Below are positions 30,117 through 40,348 of a DNA stretch of 64,000 nt, one piece after another. The stretch's first letter is position 1, and each line of letters begins with the position of its first letter. Made by a program: the position numbers and the translations under genes. The notes beneath the pieces were generated by a model. It was given only the letters and a program-made list of their open reading frames with translations. It was not told where the DNA came from and made no database searches. Location: the NCBI RefSeq assembly GCF_014698845.1, contig NZ_JACJTV010000003.1, positions 310,001 to 374,000 on the forward strand, written 5' to 3'. This stretch comes from Coleofasciculus sp. FACHB-1120. GTDB lineage: Bacteria > Cyanobacteriota > Cyanobacteriia > Cyanobacteriales > FACHB-T130.

Positions 30117-31190
30117 ATGCCAGCAAGACAGCCAGACGCTCATCAGCAGCGTAACCAGCCTCAACCAATCCGCATTGGCGTGATTGGAGTCGGCAATATG
30201 GGACAGCATCACACCCGCGTTCTGAGTCTGCTTAAAGATGTTGAACTGGTTGGTGTATCAGATATTAATGTTGAACGGGGTTTGGATACTGCGAGTAAGT
30301 ATCGCGCCCGCTTTTTTGAAAATTACCATGACTTACTCCCCTATGTAGACGCTGTCTGCATTGCCGTTCCGACAAGGCTGCATCACGAAGTTGGCATGAC
30401 TTGCCTGCAAGCAGGGATTCATGTCTTGATTGAAAAGCCGATTGCCGCTAGTATTGCCGAGGCTGAATCCCTCGTCAATGCCGCAGCCGAATCTCACTGT
30501 ATTCTCCAAGTAGGGCACATTGAGCGGTTTAATCCGGCTTTCCAAGAACTCAGCAAAGTTCTGAAAACAGAAGAATTGCTTGCCCTAGAGGCTCATCGCA
30601 TGAGTCCTTACTCACAACGGGCTAACGATGTTTCTGTAGTCTTGGATCTGATGATCCATGATATTGACCTGCTGCTAGAACTCTCTGCTGCGCCGGTGGT
30701 TAAGTTAACAGCCAGCGGTAGCCGCGCCGCTGATTCTGGCTATCTAGATTATGTGACTGCTACCCTTGGCTTTGCCAATGGAATTGTCGCTACGCTAACA
30801 GCTAGTAAGGTGACACACCGCAAAATTCGTCGCATTGCTGCCCATTGTAAAAATTCTCTAACTGAGGCAGATTTTCTCAACAATGAAATTCTGATTCACC
30901 GGCAAACGACTGCCAATTATATGACAGATTATGGTCAGGTGCTTTACCGACAGGATGGGTTAATTGAGAAAGTCTACACCAGTAATATTGAGCCACTTCA
31001 CGCGGAGTTAGAGCATTTTGTTAACTGCGTGCGCGGTGGGAATCAACCCTCTGTAGGCGGCGAACAGGCGCTTAAGGCGTTGCGTCTGGCGAGTCTGATC
31101 GATCAAATGGCTCTTGATGGTCAGGTTTGGCAGCAACCAGATTGGGATTGTCGGTGTCTGAGTTCTCCGGCTGTAGCTGTTTCCTTTTAA
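30117..31190 (+). CDS. Gfo/Idh/MocA family oxidoreductase
   Basis: 357 residues from ATG 30117, preceded by AGGAG; in-frame TTG 30063 and GTG 30105 are alternatives. The N-terminal Rossmann fold begins at IRIGVIGVGNMGQHH, and EKPIAAS in the middle carries the Lys-Pro motif typical of the family. The C-terminal alpha/beta domain follows. These enzymes oxidise or reduce sugars, inositols, or biliverdin-like compounds with NAD(P). The substrate cannot be read here, and no sugar pathway genes are adjacent. Biliverdin reductase is a family member in cyanobacteria but I see no specific support for it. Confidence 0.88.
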   Translation: MPARQPDAHQQRNQPQPIRIGVIGVGNMGQHHTRVLSLLKDVELVGVSDINVERGLDTASKYRARFFENYHDLLPYVDAVCIAVPTRLHHEVGMTCLQAGIHVLIEKPIAASIAEAESLVNAAAESHCILQVGHIERFNPAFQELSKVLKTEELLALEAHRMSPYSQRANDVSVVLDLMIHDIDLLLELSAAPVVKLTASGSRAADSGYLDYVTATLGFANGIVATLTASKVTHRKIRRIAAHCKNSLTEADFLNNEILIHRQTTANYMTDYGQVLYRQDGLIEKVYTSNIEPLHAELEHFVNCVRGGNQPSVGGEQALKALRLASLIDQMALDGQVWQQPDWDCRCLSSPAVAVSF

Positions 31191-31358
31191 AAAATTAAAA
31201 ATTAAAAATTAAAAATGGAAGGGGTGTTGTAGAAGTAGTGTTAATTAGCTTGGAAACCTTTGTATAACAGAGCTTCTACTACTGATTAACACTATATGTT
31301 TACCACTACCAAAATAAAAATTCCGCGATTTTTAATTTTTAATTTTGCATTTTTAATT
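31189..31358. repeat. inverted AT-rich repeat pair (AATTAAAAATTAAAAA)
   Basis: A tandem AAAATTA run at 31189-31215 is matched by its complement TTTTTAATTTTTAATT at about 31328-31343, and another TTTTTAATT follows. The second arm overlaps the 3' end of the SGNH hydrolase gene, so its last codons are repeat-derived. These AT-only repeats are common between cyanobacterial genes, and the pair sits between two convergent genes, where it may aid termination. Confidence 0.65.
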
Positions 31359-32292
31359 GATTGAGCGATCGCCCAATTTCTTCATTAATCAGCTGATTTC
31401 CTTGAGGGCTGAGATGGATATGATCTCGGTACAGGGTTTCTGGCTGCTCTTTTGAATTGAAAATGGGCAGAAAATCTATGTAGGCAATCCGCTGGTTTTG
31501 GGTTAAGTCAATGAGGCGCACTCGCGCTTTTAGTTCATAATCACGGGGACCCGGTTCACCCACTTCCCGCTTTAGGGGCGTCATTGCGAGCAAGAAGCGG
31601 GCACCTTTTTGCTGTGCAATTGTCTGGATTTCTTGAATGGCTTTTAAATTAAAGCCAACGCGATCTCCTGATTCCGCGTTCACTGCTTTCATCTCTGGTA
31701 CTGGCGGTGCCTTTAACAAATAGCGGCTGAATGCCTCTACAAGCGCTAGGGGCGGTTTTTGGTTGGGGTAATTGCGATCGCGCCCTACAGGGATTGAAGT
31801 CGGCGCAGTCCCGAACAGATCGTCAGTATTAATCAGCAATACGACTACCTGAGCGTCGAACGTGCCAAACTGCTTTAGGTACGCTAATTCATTGCGTGGA
31901 CACCAGGAGTTCGCTGAAGCGTTGAGAACTTCTACCTGGTTGAAAGTTTTACTATCGATAGATGATTGCAACTGCTGAGTCAGCATGGCTGAAAGTGTCA
32001 TAGCCTGATCTGTCCACCAGCCACCATTTGCGATGGAATCTCCTAACAGCAGCACCCGCCATGTAGATTCTGGGCGAGTTTCTGTTGTTGTTGGGCTTCG
32101 CATCGAAAACTGATTAATTTCTATCAGATTGCCAAACCTGCGAGTCCGCTGATTTGGCGCTAATAAATATCCAATCTGTTCATCGGCAATATAAATTAAG
32201 GGATTTCCAAAACCAAATAACAGCCGCAATCCCACCTCTATCGCCAGTACCAACCCCACAATAACTGCCAAAACAATCAGCGCGATTTTCAT
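31339..32292 (-). CDS. membrane-anchored SGNH/GDSL hydrolase
   Basis: 317 residues. Residues 1-25 form a single N-terminal membrane anchor (MKIALIVLAVIVGLVLAIEV). The catalytic serine block LLLGDSIANGG places Ser86, and the C-terminal block RDHIHLSPQG supplies Asp290 and His293. Asn in NASANSWCPRNE may serve the oxyanion hole. The fold fits cell-envelope esterases or O-acetyl-hydrolase/transferase-like proteins acting outside the membrane. The substrate is unknown; polysaccharide deacylation is a guess. The C-terminus (LNQLKMQN) runs into an AT-rich repeat. Confidence 0.82.
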   Translation of the reverse strand: MKIALIVLAVIVGLVLAIEVGLRLLFGFGNPLIYIADEQIGYLLAPNQRTRRFGNLIEINQFSMRSPTTTETRPESTWRVLLLGDSIANGGWWTDQAMTLSAMLTQQLQSSIDSKTFNQVEVLNASANSWCPRNELAYLKQFGTFDAQVVVLLINTDDLFGTAPTSIPVGRDRNYPNQKPPLALVEAFSRYLLKAPPVPEMKAVNAESGDRVGFNLKAIQEIQTIAQQKGARFLLAMTPLKREVGEPGPRDYELKARVRLIDLTQNQRIAYIDFLPIFNSKEQPETLYRDHIHLSPQGNQLINEEIGRSLNQLKMQN

Positions 32293-32507
32293 GGATAATT
32301 CCCGGTGTACATAGATCGTGAACCGATCTAGCTTAGATATTGCAGCACTTCAGTTTTACAGTCTTAAAAGTCGCTCCCATCTTAACCCAACCCATTGATG
32401 ACCCATTCGGGTGATAGACGAATTTTCCATTACCGGCTAACCTAGTCATGAGTACGATATGTTTACAAATCGTTGTCTAGCTCCGAGCCAAGGAGGATCG
32501 CAGCCTT

Positions 32508-32645
32508 ATGTCAGACTTGAACCGTGGAATTATGAAGTTCGAGGGAGCTGATAGCCCAAAAGCGATCGCCATCTCATCCGTGTTAGTTTTGGGCGGTATT
32601 GCTTTCCTCGTCTGGTGGGCACTCCATTCAGCCTACGCTATGTAA
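32508..32645 (+). CDS. 45-residue single-membrane-span protein
   Basis: Too short for a 60-codon cut-off but well supported: AGGAGG 12 bases before the ATG, an uninterrupted frame, and a hairpin 80 bp downstream. MSDLNRGIMKFEGADSPKAI is a polar N-terminus, then a hydrophobic helix (about 20-38) with IAFLVWWAL, then a short tail. Its size and shape resemble the small single-helix subunits of cyanobacterial photosystems or NDH-1, and I suspect a conserved thylakoid protein, but it is not PsbJ, L, K, X, PetG or PetN by sequence. I would not name it. Confidence 0.75.
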   Translation: MSDLNRGIMKFEGADSPKAIAISSVLVLGGIAFLVWWALHSAYAM

Positions 32646-32981
32646 CCCGTTACTAAACCGAGGCAACCACCGATGCTGATGAAGCCATAAGTTCAATTGA
32701 TGGGTTATCTCAAAGTTTCTGTAAAACTCCCTTGTTCAGGGAGTTACTTTGTTATTTAACCCAAAATATCTTTCGTGTATCTTTATGCCCTCAGGCTGCA
32801 TGGGGCTATACAAACATTTCGCTCGACTAAAGACAAGTGAAAAGTTTTCAAACCCACAGAGATGGGTTTGGTAGTGTAGCCGTGATTTAAAGCCTCTGGA
32901 TGCAAGATACAAGTTTTTCAGAGTCTCTTTTTGAAATTGACTCTGGAATTTTTATTGGCTATTTTTCATCAAAAAAGAATT
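32646..32981. other. 336-bp intergenic region
   Basis: Holds the hairpin at 32725-32745 and a second small inverted repeat, AAACCCA/TGGGTTT (32850-32869). In-frame TTG at 32931 lies ahead of the ABC gene but is unlikely to be its start. The remainder should carry the exporter promoter. Confidence 0.45.
32725..32745 (+). terminator. probable terminator of the small membrane-protein gene
   Basis: AACTCCCT/AGGGAGTT stem with TGTTC loop, followed by the T-rich ACTTTGTTATTT. The T-run is interrupted, so confidence is moderate. Confidence 0.6.
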
Positions 32982-34830
32982 ATGGCAAGCATTCGGGATA
33001 TCCTCGATTATTATCGAAAATATCGGATAGTCGCGCTTTTAAGTATTACGGCATCTAGCCTCTTTGAAATCATCGATCTCGTAGTTCCTTACACCATTGG
33101 GCAGATTCTCAACGTGCTGTCCAGTCAACCCTTGGATAAGGGATTGCAAAAGGCGATCGCTCTCGTTGCTGAGGTTAGTAATTTACCGGCAAATCGATTC
33201 CTCTCTCTGTCTGTGCTGATGGGATTAATCTTGTTAGTCACCGTCGTTAGAGCGCCGATTCAGCCTTGGTTCAGCCTTTGGTTTCACTGGGATACAGCTT
33301 TGCGATCGCGTCGAGATCATAGCATAAAAGTCCTAGAAAAAATTGTCACTCTACCGCTAGAATTCTACGAAGAAAACAACCCCGGACGGATTGCCGGACG
33401 AGTCGCTAGAGGACTCGCTAACCACACCTGGACTTATCCTGAAGTCGCTGGACAGTTGATTCCTAAACTTGTCCGAGTGCTGGGCATCTTTGCGATGATC
33501 TGGTTAATTGAGTGGCGAATTGCCGCAATTTTCCTAATTTCCTTCATCTTCATCCTCAGCTTTACCCTCAAAGACCTCAAGCAACTGAGCGATCGCGAAC
33601 AGAAACTAGATCGATATCAGGAAAATACCGAAAGTCGTACTTCAGAAATTATTACCAACATTAAAACAGTCAAAGCCTTCGCCACAGAACAGACAGAACT
33701 AGAGCGTCAACGACAGCGGCTAGAACGGGAGTTCAAAGTCGTTGACTACCGCATCCATAGAGGTTATGTCATCCTAGCTACTACCCAAAGGACAATCATC
33801 CAGTTTTGTGTCTTTTTGGTACTCGGTTTGACCCTCAGCGCCACCTTACAGGGAAAGATTTCTCTAGGACACTTCGTTACCACGTTGACAGTCTCCAGCA
33901 TGGCGTACTCAGAGCTAGAACCTATCAGCAACCTGGCTGAGATATTTGCTCGTCGCTATGCCTCCATGCTCCGTTTCCACGAGTTCATGCACGTACCTGT
34001 AGGCGTAGATGCGGTCATTCTGTCTCAAACCAGAACGCAGACGGCAGAAGGAGGAACTCAGGATTCTCGTGGTTCTGAATTGTCCTATCAATTTACCGGC
34101 AAAGTCGAATTTTCCCATCTGAGCTTTGGCTATGACAGCGATCGCCCAGTTTTAGAAAACATCAACCTACTCATCGAACCTTATCAAACTGTAGCGCTGG
34201 TCGGGCGTTCGGGGTCGGGTAAGTCTACCTTAGTCAAGCTTCTGTTCCGGTATTTTGAACCCCATCAAGGTCAGATTTTAATGGATGGTCAAGACATTCG
34301 CACTTTGGATGTCACTGGCTATCGGCGGCGTCTGGCAATTGTTCACCAGGAAGTAGATATTTTCAACGGGACTTTGCTTGAAAACCTTACCTATGGCAAC
34401 CCCAAAGCTACGGTTGAACAGGTTCAGGAAGCTTGCCGCATTGCCAGAGTAGACGAAGTCATTGAGCATCTGCCGCAAGGGTACTACACCGTTGTTGGAG
34501 AGCGGGGAATGCGCCTGTCTGGGGGACAACGACAGCGCTTGGGAATTGCTAGGGCACTCTTGGTCGATCCAGATATCCTCATCTTTGATGAAGCAACTTC
34601 TAGCCTCGACTACGAATCTGAGCGCTCAATTCAGTTGGCAATGCGTAGCATCCTCGGCACCCGCACCACCATTATCATTGCTCACAGACTTAGTACCATC
34701 CGGGAAGCAGACAAAATTGTCGTTCTCGATCAAGGTCAAATTGTAGAAGTCGGTAGCCATGCTGAACTACTGCGCCACGAAGGGATTTACCGACGTTTGC
34801 ACTCCCTACAAGAAACAGGTGAGCTACTCT

Positions 34831-34832
<2 letters not shown>
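32982..34832 (+). CDS. ABC exporter half-transporter (fused TMD-NBD)
   Basis: 616 residues from the ATG at 32982, chosen over a TTG at 32931 whose extra 17 residues lack homology. The membrane domain (about 20-340) has roughly six helices and is followed by a nucleotide-binding domain with Walker A GRSGSGKST near residue 407, signature LSGGQRQRLG, Walker B ILIFDEATSSLD and the switch His in IIIAHRLSTI. It is a type IV (MsbA/lipid or peptide exporter-like) half-transporter that works as a homodimer or heterodimer. No substrate is indicated by neighbours. The linker at about residues 345-365 is polar and Thr-rich. Confidence 0.92.
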
Positions 34833-36019
<1,187 letters not shown>

Positions 36020-36181
36020 GTCAAGGAACAGGAATCAATGTAGCACTAAGCGATGTAGGTTCCCGCTCTCATCCTTCTACTTGCACTGTCCCTCACTTTT
36101 TCCACAGCTATAAAATCAATTTGCAAAAAAACTTTTGCATTTTCTAAACCTTGTGCTACGATTATTAATCGTGGAACAAAT

Positions 36182-36266
36182 GGGTCGATGCCCGAGTGGT
36201 TAATGGGGGCGGACTGTAAATCCGCTGGCTATGCCTACGCTGGTTCAAATCCAGCTCGGCCCACCA
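36182..36266 (+). tRNA. tRNA-Tyr (GTA)
   Basis: Class II cloverleaf with acceptor GGGTCGA/TCGGCCC, anticodon stem around ACTGTAAAT (anticodon GTA), a long variable arm, T-loop GGTTCAAATCC. CCA is encoded at 36264-36266. Confidence 0.97.
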
Positions 36267-36351
36267 CACAATAAAAGTTCTGAGTTATAAATTTTGAGTT
36301 ATTATTTCAAGATAACCAGCTCAAAATTTAACACTTACAACTTCTAAAACT

Positions 36352-36423
36352 GCCCGTGTGGCTCAGTGGTAGAGCACACCCTTGGTAAGGGTGAGGTCAC
36401 GAGTTCAATCCTCGTCACGGGCT
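36352..36423 (+). tRNA. tRNA-Thr (GGT)
   Basis: Acceptor GCCCGTG/CACGGGC, D arm GCTCAGTGGTAGAGC, anticodon loop TTGGTAA in stem CACCC/GGGTG, T arm ACGAG-TTCAATC-CTCGT. CCA is not encoded. It lies 85 bp after tRNA-Tyr and may share its transcript. Confidence 0.97.
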
Positions 36424-37082
36424 TTTTAAGCGAATAACCTATCGAAGTTTCATCTGGATTAGCCTACCTCAGAAGCAATATTTCTAGGGATCTATCTGCT
36501 CTTAGGGATATCCAGTGAGCATTTTCTGATTAATCGAGTACGCAAATCGCTCTATCACTAGAGATACCCAAAGGAAAGCTCATTTATTGACCACTGCTAA
36601 AGCGTTTAAAGGCGCTGTCGTGAAAAACTTTAGCAGTTAAAACTATAGGATGATGGAGTAGAGATAAAAGCAATACGCAGTTTGATTCCTGACTGGCTCA
36701 ATACAAGTCATAAATGACGAAGGATTTTGCCAGAACCCATGAATATCAGACTCGCTCAAACAAAAAAACAATTTATCCGCTATTTACAAAATTTTTAGAG
36801 ACCACAACTATAGGGGGAGCGAAAAGCAATAGATGACGGTAATTTCTCTAATCCGGCTTTGGACAAAATACGAGAAAAACTCGTGTAGAGTATCGCCGAT
36901 CCTATAAGAATCGGCTGATTTTGAGGAACCCTGATTTACAGGCTAAACATCAACTCAGTTGTGGGTGTTATAGCTAACATGGTCACTATTTACAAAGCCT
37001 ATGATGATAAATATGCGGGTGTTTTTGCCTTGAACCCCTGTTCACCCAATTTTTGAAAATAAGGATTTGTATTGAGTTAAAA
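36424..37082. other. 659-bp intergenic region between tRNA genes
   Basis: No coding frame with a recognisable product. A small hairpin, GCCGAT/AATCGGC with T-rich tail near 36896-36925, looks terminator-like but has no gene clearly ending there. The T-run right after tRNA-Thr (36424-36428) may help termination. The remainder is AT-rich with no feature I can name. Confidence 0.45.
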
Positions 37083-37156
37083 CGGGTGCGGAGGGACTCG
37101 AACCCCCGCCAAACTGCTTAGAAGGCAGCTACTCTATCCACCTGAGTTACGCACCC
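37083..37156 (-). tRNA. tRNA-Arg (TCT)
   Basis: On the minus strand: acceptor GGGTGCG/CGCACCC, anticodon stem GCTGC/GCAGT around CTTCTAA (anticodon TCT), T arm GGGGG-TTCGAGT-CCCTC. CCA is not encoded. Confidence 0.96.
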
Positions 37157-37477
37157 ACCTAAAAACACATCAGCAAAATTTGCTCTGTCGTAAATTGTAT
37201 CTGTGTCGAGCACTGCAAAGCAACCCAGAAAGCCAAAGCTTTCTAAATATATCGCTCAAGCAGCTTTAAGCTCAATGTAAACTAGAAACCAACATATTCA
37301 GACATTTGGATAGGATAGTGTATTAGTCAAGGTGATATGCGCTACGCGGACGCACTCGCGGCGTTGTCCGATGTTAACCCAGCACTAGGGCTGGATCGCA
37401 CCTTTGAATAGTTGCGTGGCGATCGCTTTTTAGCCGCACAACGCCCCCGGTCAAGTCAGGAGTCATTTGCCAGTGTC
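37157..37477. other. 321-bp intergenic region
   Basis: Holds the tRNA-Arg promoter on the minus strand and the upstream region of the next gene. The stretch ATGCGCTACGCGGACGCA near 37337 resembles common cyanobacterial short repeats. No gene is supported; the frame before ATG 37478 is open but unlikely to be translated. Confidence 0.4.
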
Positions 37478-38137
37478 ATGTTTATTCTGAAACGGCAGGA
37501 TGTTGAAATTTCTAGCATTCAGCACCCCAAGCGGGAGCAGCAGATCCCGATTCTCACTTATCAGGGGCAAACTTTTCGCTTGATCAGTGTATTTGCGGCT
37601 AATCAAGCAGAAGAAGCCAGAGCCTTTTGGCGAGACCTTACTGATAACCGTGGCAAAGCCTGCGTTTTGCTGGAAGAGCCTGATCGGTATAGTGTGTGGG
37701 GCAAAATTCGTCTAGATCAGCTGGCTGCGGAGGCTAGCAGTGATGTCAAAATTGTTCCTCTAACCCAAGCTTGCCTATTGTTGCTCCAGGCGGTTTACAT
37801 AGACGTTGAAGATTTATTAGGAAACAGACAAGCCGGATTATTTCAAAAAGACCTGAGTGATGTCTTCCGTCAGTGGCACTTTCCTAGTGCAGATGGGGCG
37901 GAAGCTGTAAAAAACTTGCTAACGATGGACCCCTTGACTAGCCTCCAAATTCCCCTTTGGGAGGAACATCATCTGATCACCTTGTTACAAGAATTGCATC
38001 GCCTGGGGAAGGAATATTTCGGCAATACCCACTTTGCCCAAGGAGTAAACGATACATTACAAGATATGCAACCGGCAGAGCGGTCTCAGTTCCTGGAGTG
38101 GCTGAATCAATCTCCCCTAGGTAAGCTGTGGCGATAA
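37478..38137 (+). CDS. Npun_F0813-type conserved cyanobacterial protein
   Basis: 219 residues from ATG 37478 (MFILKRQDVEISSIQHP), where conservation appears to begin; the frame is open from 37412 but the extra 22 residues look non-coding. The protein is soluble, with no signal peptide or membrane helix, and mixed alpha/beta. It resembles a conserved cyanobacterial family of unknown function annotated as Npun_F0813 type, from memory of YQGQTFRLISVF. No catalytic motif is visible. It lies 139 bp upstream of the three-gene unit at 38277-41407, on the same strand. Confidence 0.7.
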   Translation: MFILKRQDVEISSIQHPKREQQIPILTYQGQTFRLISVFAANQAEEARAFWRDLTDNRGKACVLLEEPDRYSVWGKIRLDQLAAEASSDVKIVPLTQACLLLLQAVYIDVEDLLGNRQAGLFQKDLSDVFRQWHFPSADGAEAVKNLLTMDPLTSLQIPLWEEHHLITLLQELHRLGKEYFGNTHFAQGVNDTLQDMQPAERSQFLEWLNQSPLGKLWR

Positions 38138-38276
38138 TCTGAAAAATGTTCAAGACATGTGCCAAAGCTTGCATTAAGATGAGACACTTGCGCTTCTTAG
38201 AGGAGATTTGTTAGTTGATTATTAATTGAATTGCATTGGCGATTAAACCTTGCGTGCATCCTTGTTTTGAAAAACT

Positions 38277-39326
38277 ATGAGCAGTTCTTTAGATAAGTCG
38301 TCGGAAAAAACATCCGGTTTAGAATCCTTTCTGAACGTACAGACCGTAATCATTGCGGGAATAACCTGGGCTGTGCTAGCACTGCTGTATTTTCTACTGT
38401 TTAGCATTTCAGCGCCCGGCGAAAATCCTCCGCTTTGGTACACGATTGGAACTTACATTTTTGAAGAGGTGGCTTACTTAGGGGCAGCAGTGCTGTGTTT
38501 TAGAAACTGGCGCAGTCCCCAGATTGTCAGCGGACGTAACGTCTGGCTGGGATTTGGGCTGGGGATGCTGTGCTATTTTCTGGGAAACCTGTTGTTTTGC
38601 TACTGGGAACTGGTTTTACATCAAGACCCCATTGTGTCGCCTGGGGATTTGTTTTTTGTACCTGCCTATTTGTTTCTAGGCTGGGGAATGATTTTAGCGG
38701 TCATCTCCCGGCGACTGAATCTAGAAGTTTGGCAGTGGGCAGTCGTGGCAGCGATCGCAGTTGCCGGAATTGCCTTAGCAGTCTGGCTACACGTTGCCGC
38801 CCCTGATAAGGAATCATCAGCAACTCTACCCTTACCCGCAGTAACAACAGAGGTGGCTAAAGCGACTTCATCCAAGAAAGCGATCGCTGCCACCAAAGCA
38901 CCAGCAGTGAATAAAACCGCTACTGTAGTAAAAACAGCACAAGCAAAACCCTCGGCTCCTACTAGAGAAAATCAGGCTCCAGCCTGGGTTCTATCAGTGG
39001 AAAAATTTCTAAAGCCATTAGAGCAATTTCTGAACATTTTTTACGTTGTTAGCGATATCTTTCTGTTGATTGTTGCCTCGACTGTATTGCTAGCATTTTG
39101 GGGAGGTCGTTTTTCTCAGTCTTGGCGGATGATTGCTGGGGCAGCTTTTTCATACTATGTTGCCGATATGTGGCTGAACTACGCCGATGCTTTCATTGAT
39201 GATTATCAAAGCGGAGGACTATTGGAAGTATTTTGGGTTTTCAGCGGCGTCCTGTTTGCCATCGGCGCTGTCCTGGAATTTGATACATCCAGTCGTTCCC
39301 GTCGTACCGGACGCAAACGTGCTTAG
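38277..39326 (+). CDS. multi-pass membrane protein with Lys/Ala-rich loop
   Basis: 349 residues. About five hydrophobic segments lie between residues 22 and 172, then a polar, Lys/Ala/Thr-rich loop (about 175-235, with STKKAIAATKAPAV-like composition) and two to three further helices (about 250-335). The tail is basic (RSRRTGRKRA), so the C-terminus is probably cytoplasmic. I recognise no family beyond conserved cyanobacterial membrane protein. Only 8 bp separate it from the HTH protein gene, suggesting one operon. Its role may be sensing or anchoring for that regulator, but this is inference. Confidence 0.7.
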   Translation: MSSSLDKSSEKTSGLESFLNVQTVIIAGITWAVLALLYFLLFSISAPGENPPLWYTIGTYIFEEVAYLGAAVLCFRNWRSPQIVSGRNVWLGFGLGMLCYFLGNLLFCYWELVLHQDPIVSPGDLFFVPAYLFLGWGMILAVISRRLNLEVWQWAVVAAIAVAGIALAVWLHVAAPDKESSATLPLPAVTTEVAKATSSKKAIAATKAPAVNKTATVVKTAQAKPSAPTRENQAPAWVLSVEKFLKPLEQFLNIFYVVSDIFLLIVASTVLLAFWGGRFSQSWRMIAGAAFSYYVADMWLNYADAFIDDYQSGGLLEVFWVFSGVLFAIGAVLEFDTSSRSRRTGRKRA

Positions 39327-39334
39327 GAAGTAGC

Positions 39335-40342
39335 ATGAGTGTGAGAAAACTCTCTGAATTAGATAAGCGCGACATCCTCAACCTGTATCGACAGCCAGGA
39401 GAGACAACCTCAACCCTGGCTAGTCGTTATGATGTCAGTAATTCAACGATTAGCCGTCTTTTAAAAACTCGTCTATCCGAGCAAGAATATGAAGCTCTGA
39501 TACAGCAAAAGCGAACCAATCGCTCCCACTCGATTTCCGAACCTGTCACTGAAGCTGATGAGGAGCCAGTAGAAACATCGCTTACTACATCGACAGAGAA
39601 CGAAGAATTCTTTCTTGGCATCCAAGAGTCCTTTGCAGAGAGTGAAGAATCCTTGAATGCAAGCCCTAGCGCCCCGCGGCGTCGTAGGCGTTCCTCAGTT
39701 CCTACTGAGGAAGAGAAGGCACAAGAGCCGGAAAACATTCCTGTCGAAATTTTCTCTGGAATCGATTCCTCTATGCCCCTCTTTCAGGTGGCTGTAGATG
39801 CAGTACCAAGTAATAGTCCCAATTTACTTGATAAAAATTACAGTACAGAAGCCAGTGTCATACAAGAGATGCTGGGGGAAGACCTAACTGATTTAGAGGA
39901 CGACGAGGACGGCGAGGACGATGAGGAGGACGACGATTTAGAAGACCTCGAAGATGAAGACGACTGGGAGGATGATACAGCAACTCTCGAAAGTCCAATT
40001 CCAGCAGGAACATTTAAGCGAGCAAATCGCGCTAGTGTTCAAGTTTTACCACTTTCTAACGCGGTGCTTCCCAAAACCTGCTATTTAGTGGTAGACCGAG
40101 CAGCGGAATTGATAGCGAGACCTATGCGAGAGTTCAGTGACCTCGGACAAATTCCTGCCCAAGAGGTTCAGCAGAGAACACTCCCAGTTTTCGATAACCA
40201 TCGGGTAGCTCGAAGGTTTTCTAACCGCACCCAACGAGTGATTAAAGTTCCAGATGGCAGGATGCTTCAGAAAACTTGTTCGCAACTGCAAGCGAAGGGA
40301 ATTACTCGCTTGCTGATTGATGGTCAAGTGTATTCGTTATAA
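39335..40342 (+). CDS. HTH protein with long acidic segment
   Basis: 335 residues. The first ~50 form a helix-turn-helix of the transposase/Hin-like type (LDKRDILNLYRQPGETTSTLA, then VSNSTISRLL). A Ser/Thr/Glu-rich stretch leads to a run of Asp and Glu at about 185-215 (DDEDGEDDEEDDDLEDLEDE). The C-terminal ~105 residues (VLPLSNAVLPKTCYLVVDRAAELI to the end) look folded and conserved. Annotators often call such proteins transposases because of the HTH, but no DDE core is present. It is probably a DNA-binding or nucleoid-type regulator. It is joined to its neighbours by gaps of 8 and 6 bp. Confidence 0.7.
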   Translation: MSVRKLSELDKRDILNLYRQPGETTSTLASRYDVSNSTISRLLKTRLSEQEYEALIQQKRTNRSHSISEPVTEADEEPVETSLTTSTENEEFFLGIQESFAESEESLNASPSAPRRRRRSSVPTEEEKAQEPENIPVEIFSGIDSSMPLFQVAVDAVPSNSPNLLDKNYSTEASVIQEMLGEDLTDLEDDEDGEDDEEDDDLEDLEDEDDWEDDTATLESPIPAGTFKRANRASVQVLPLSNAVLPKTCYLVVDRAAELIARPMREFSDLGQIPAQEVQQRTLPVFDNHRVARRFSNRTQRVIKVPDGRMLQKTCSQLQAKGITRLLIDGQVYSL

Positions 40343-40348
40343 GAGGCA

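Noticed and set aside
39335-40342. Transposase of an insertion sequence
   Set aside because: Only an HTH is present; no DDE catalytic core or flanking inverted repeats were found.
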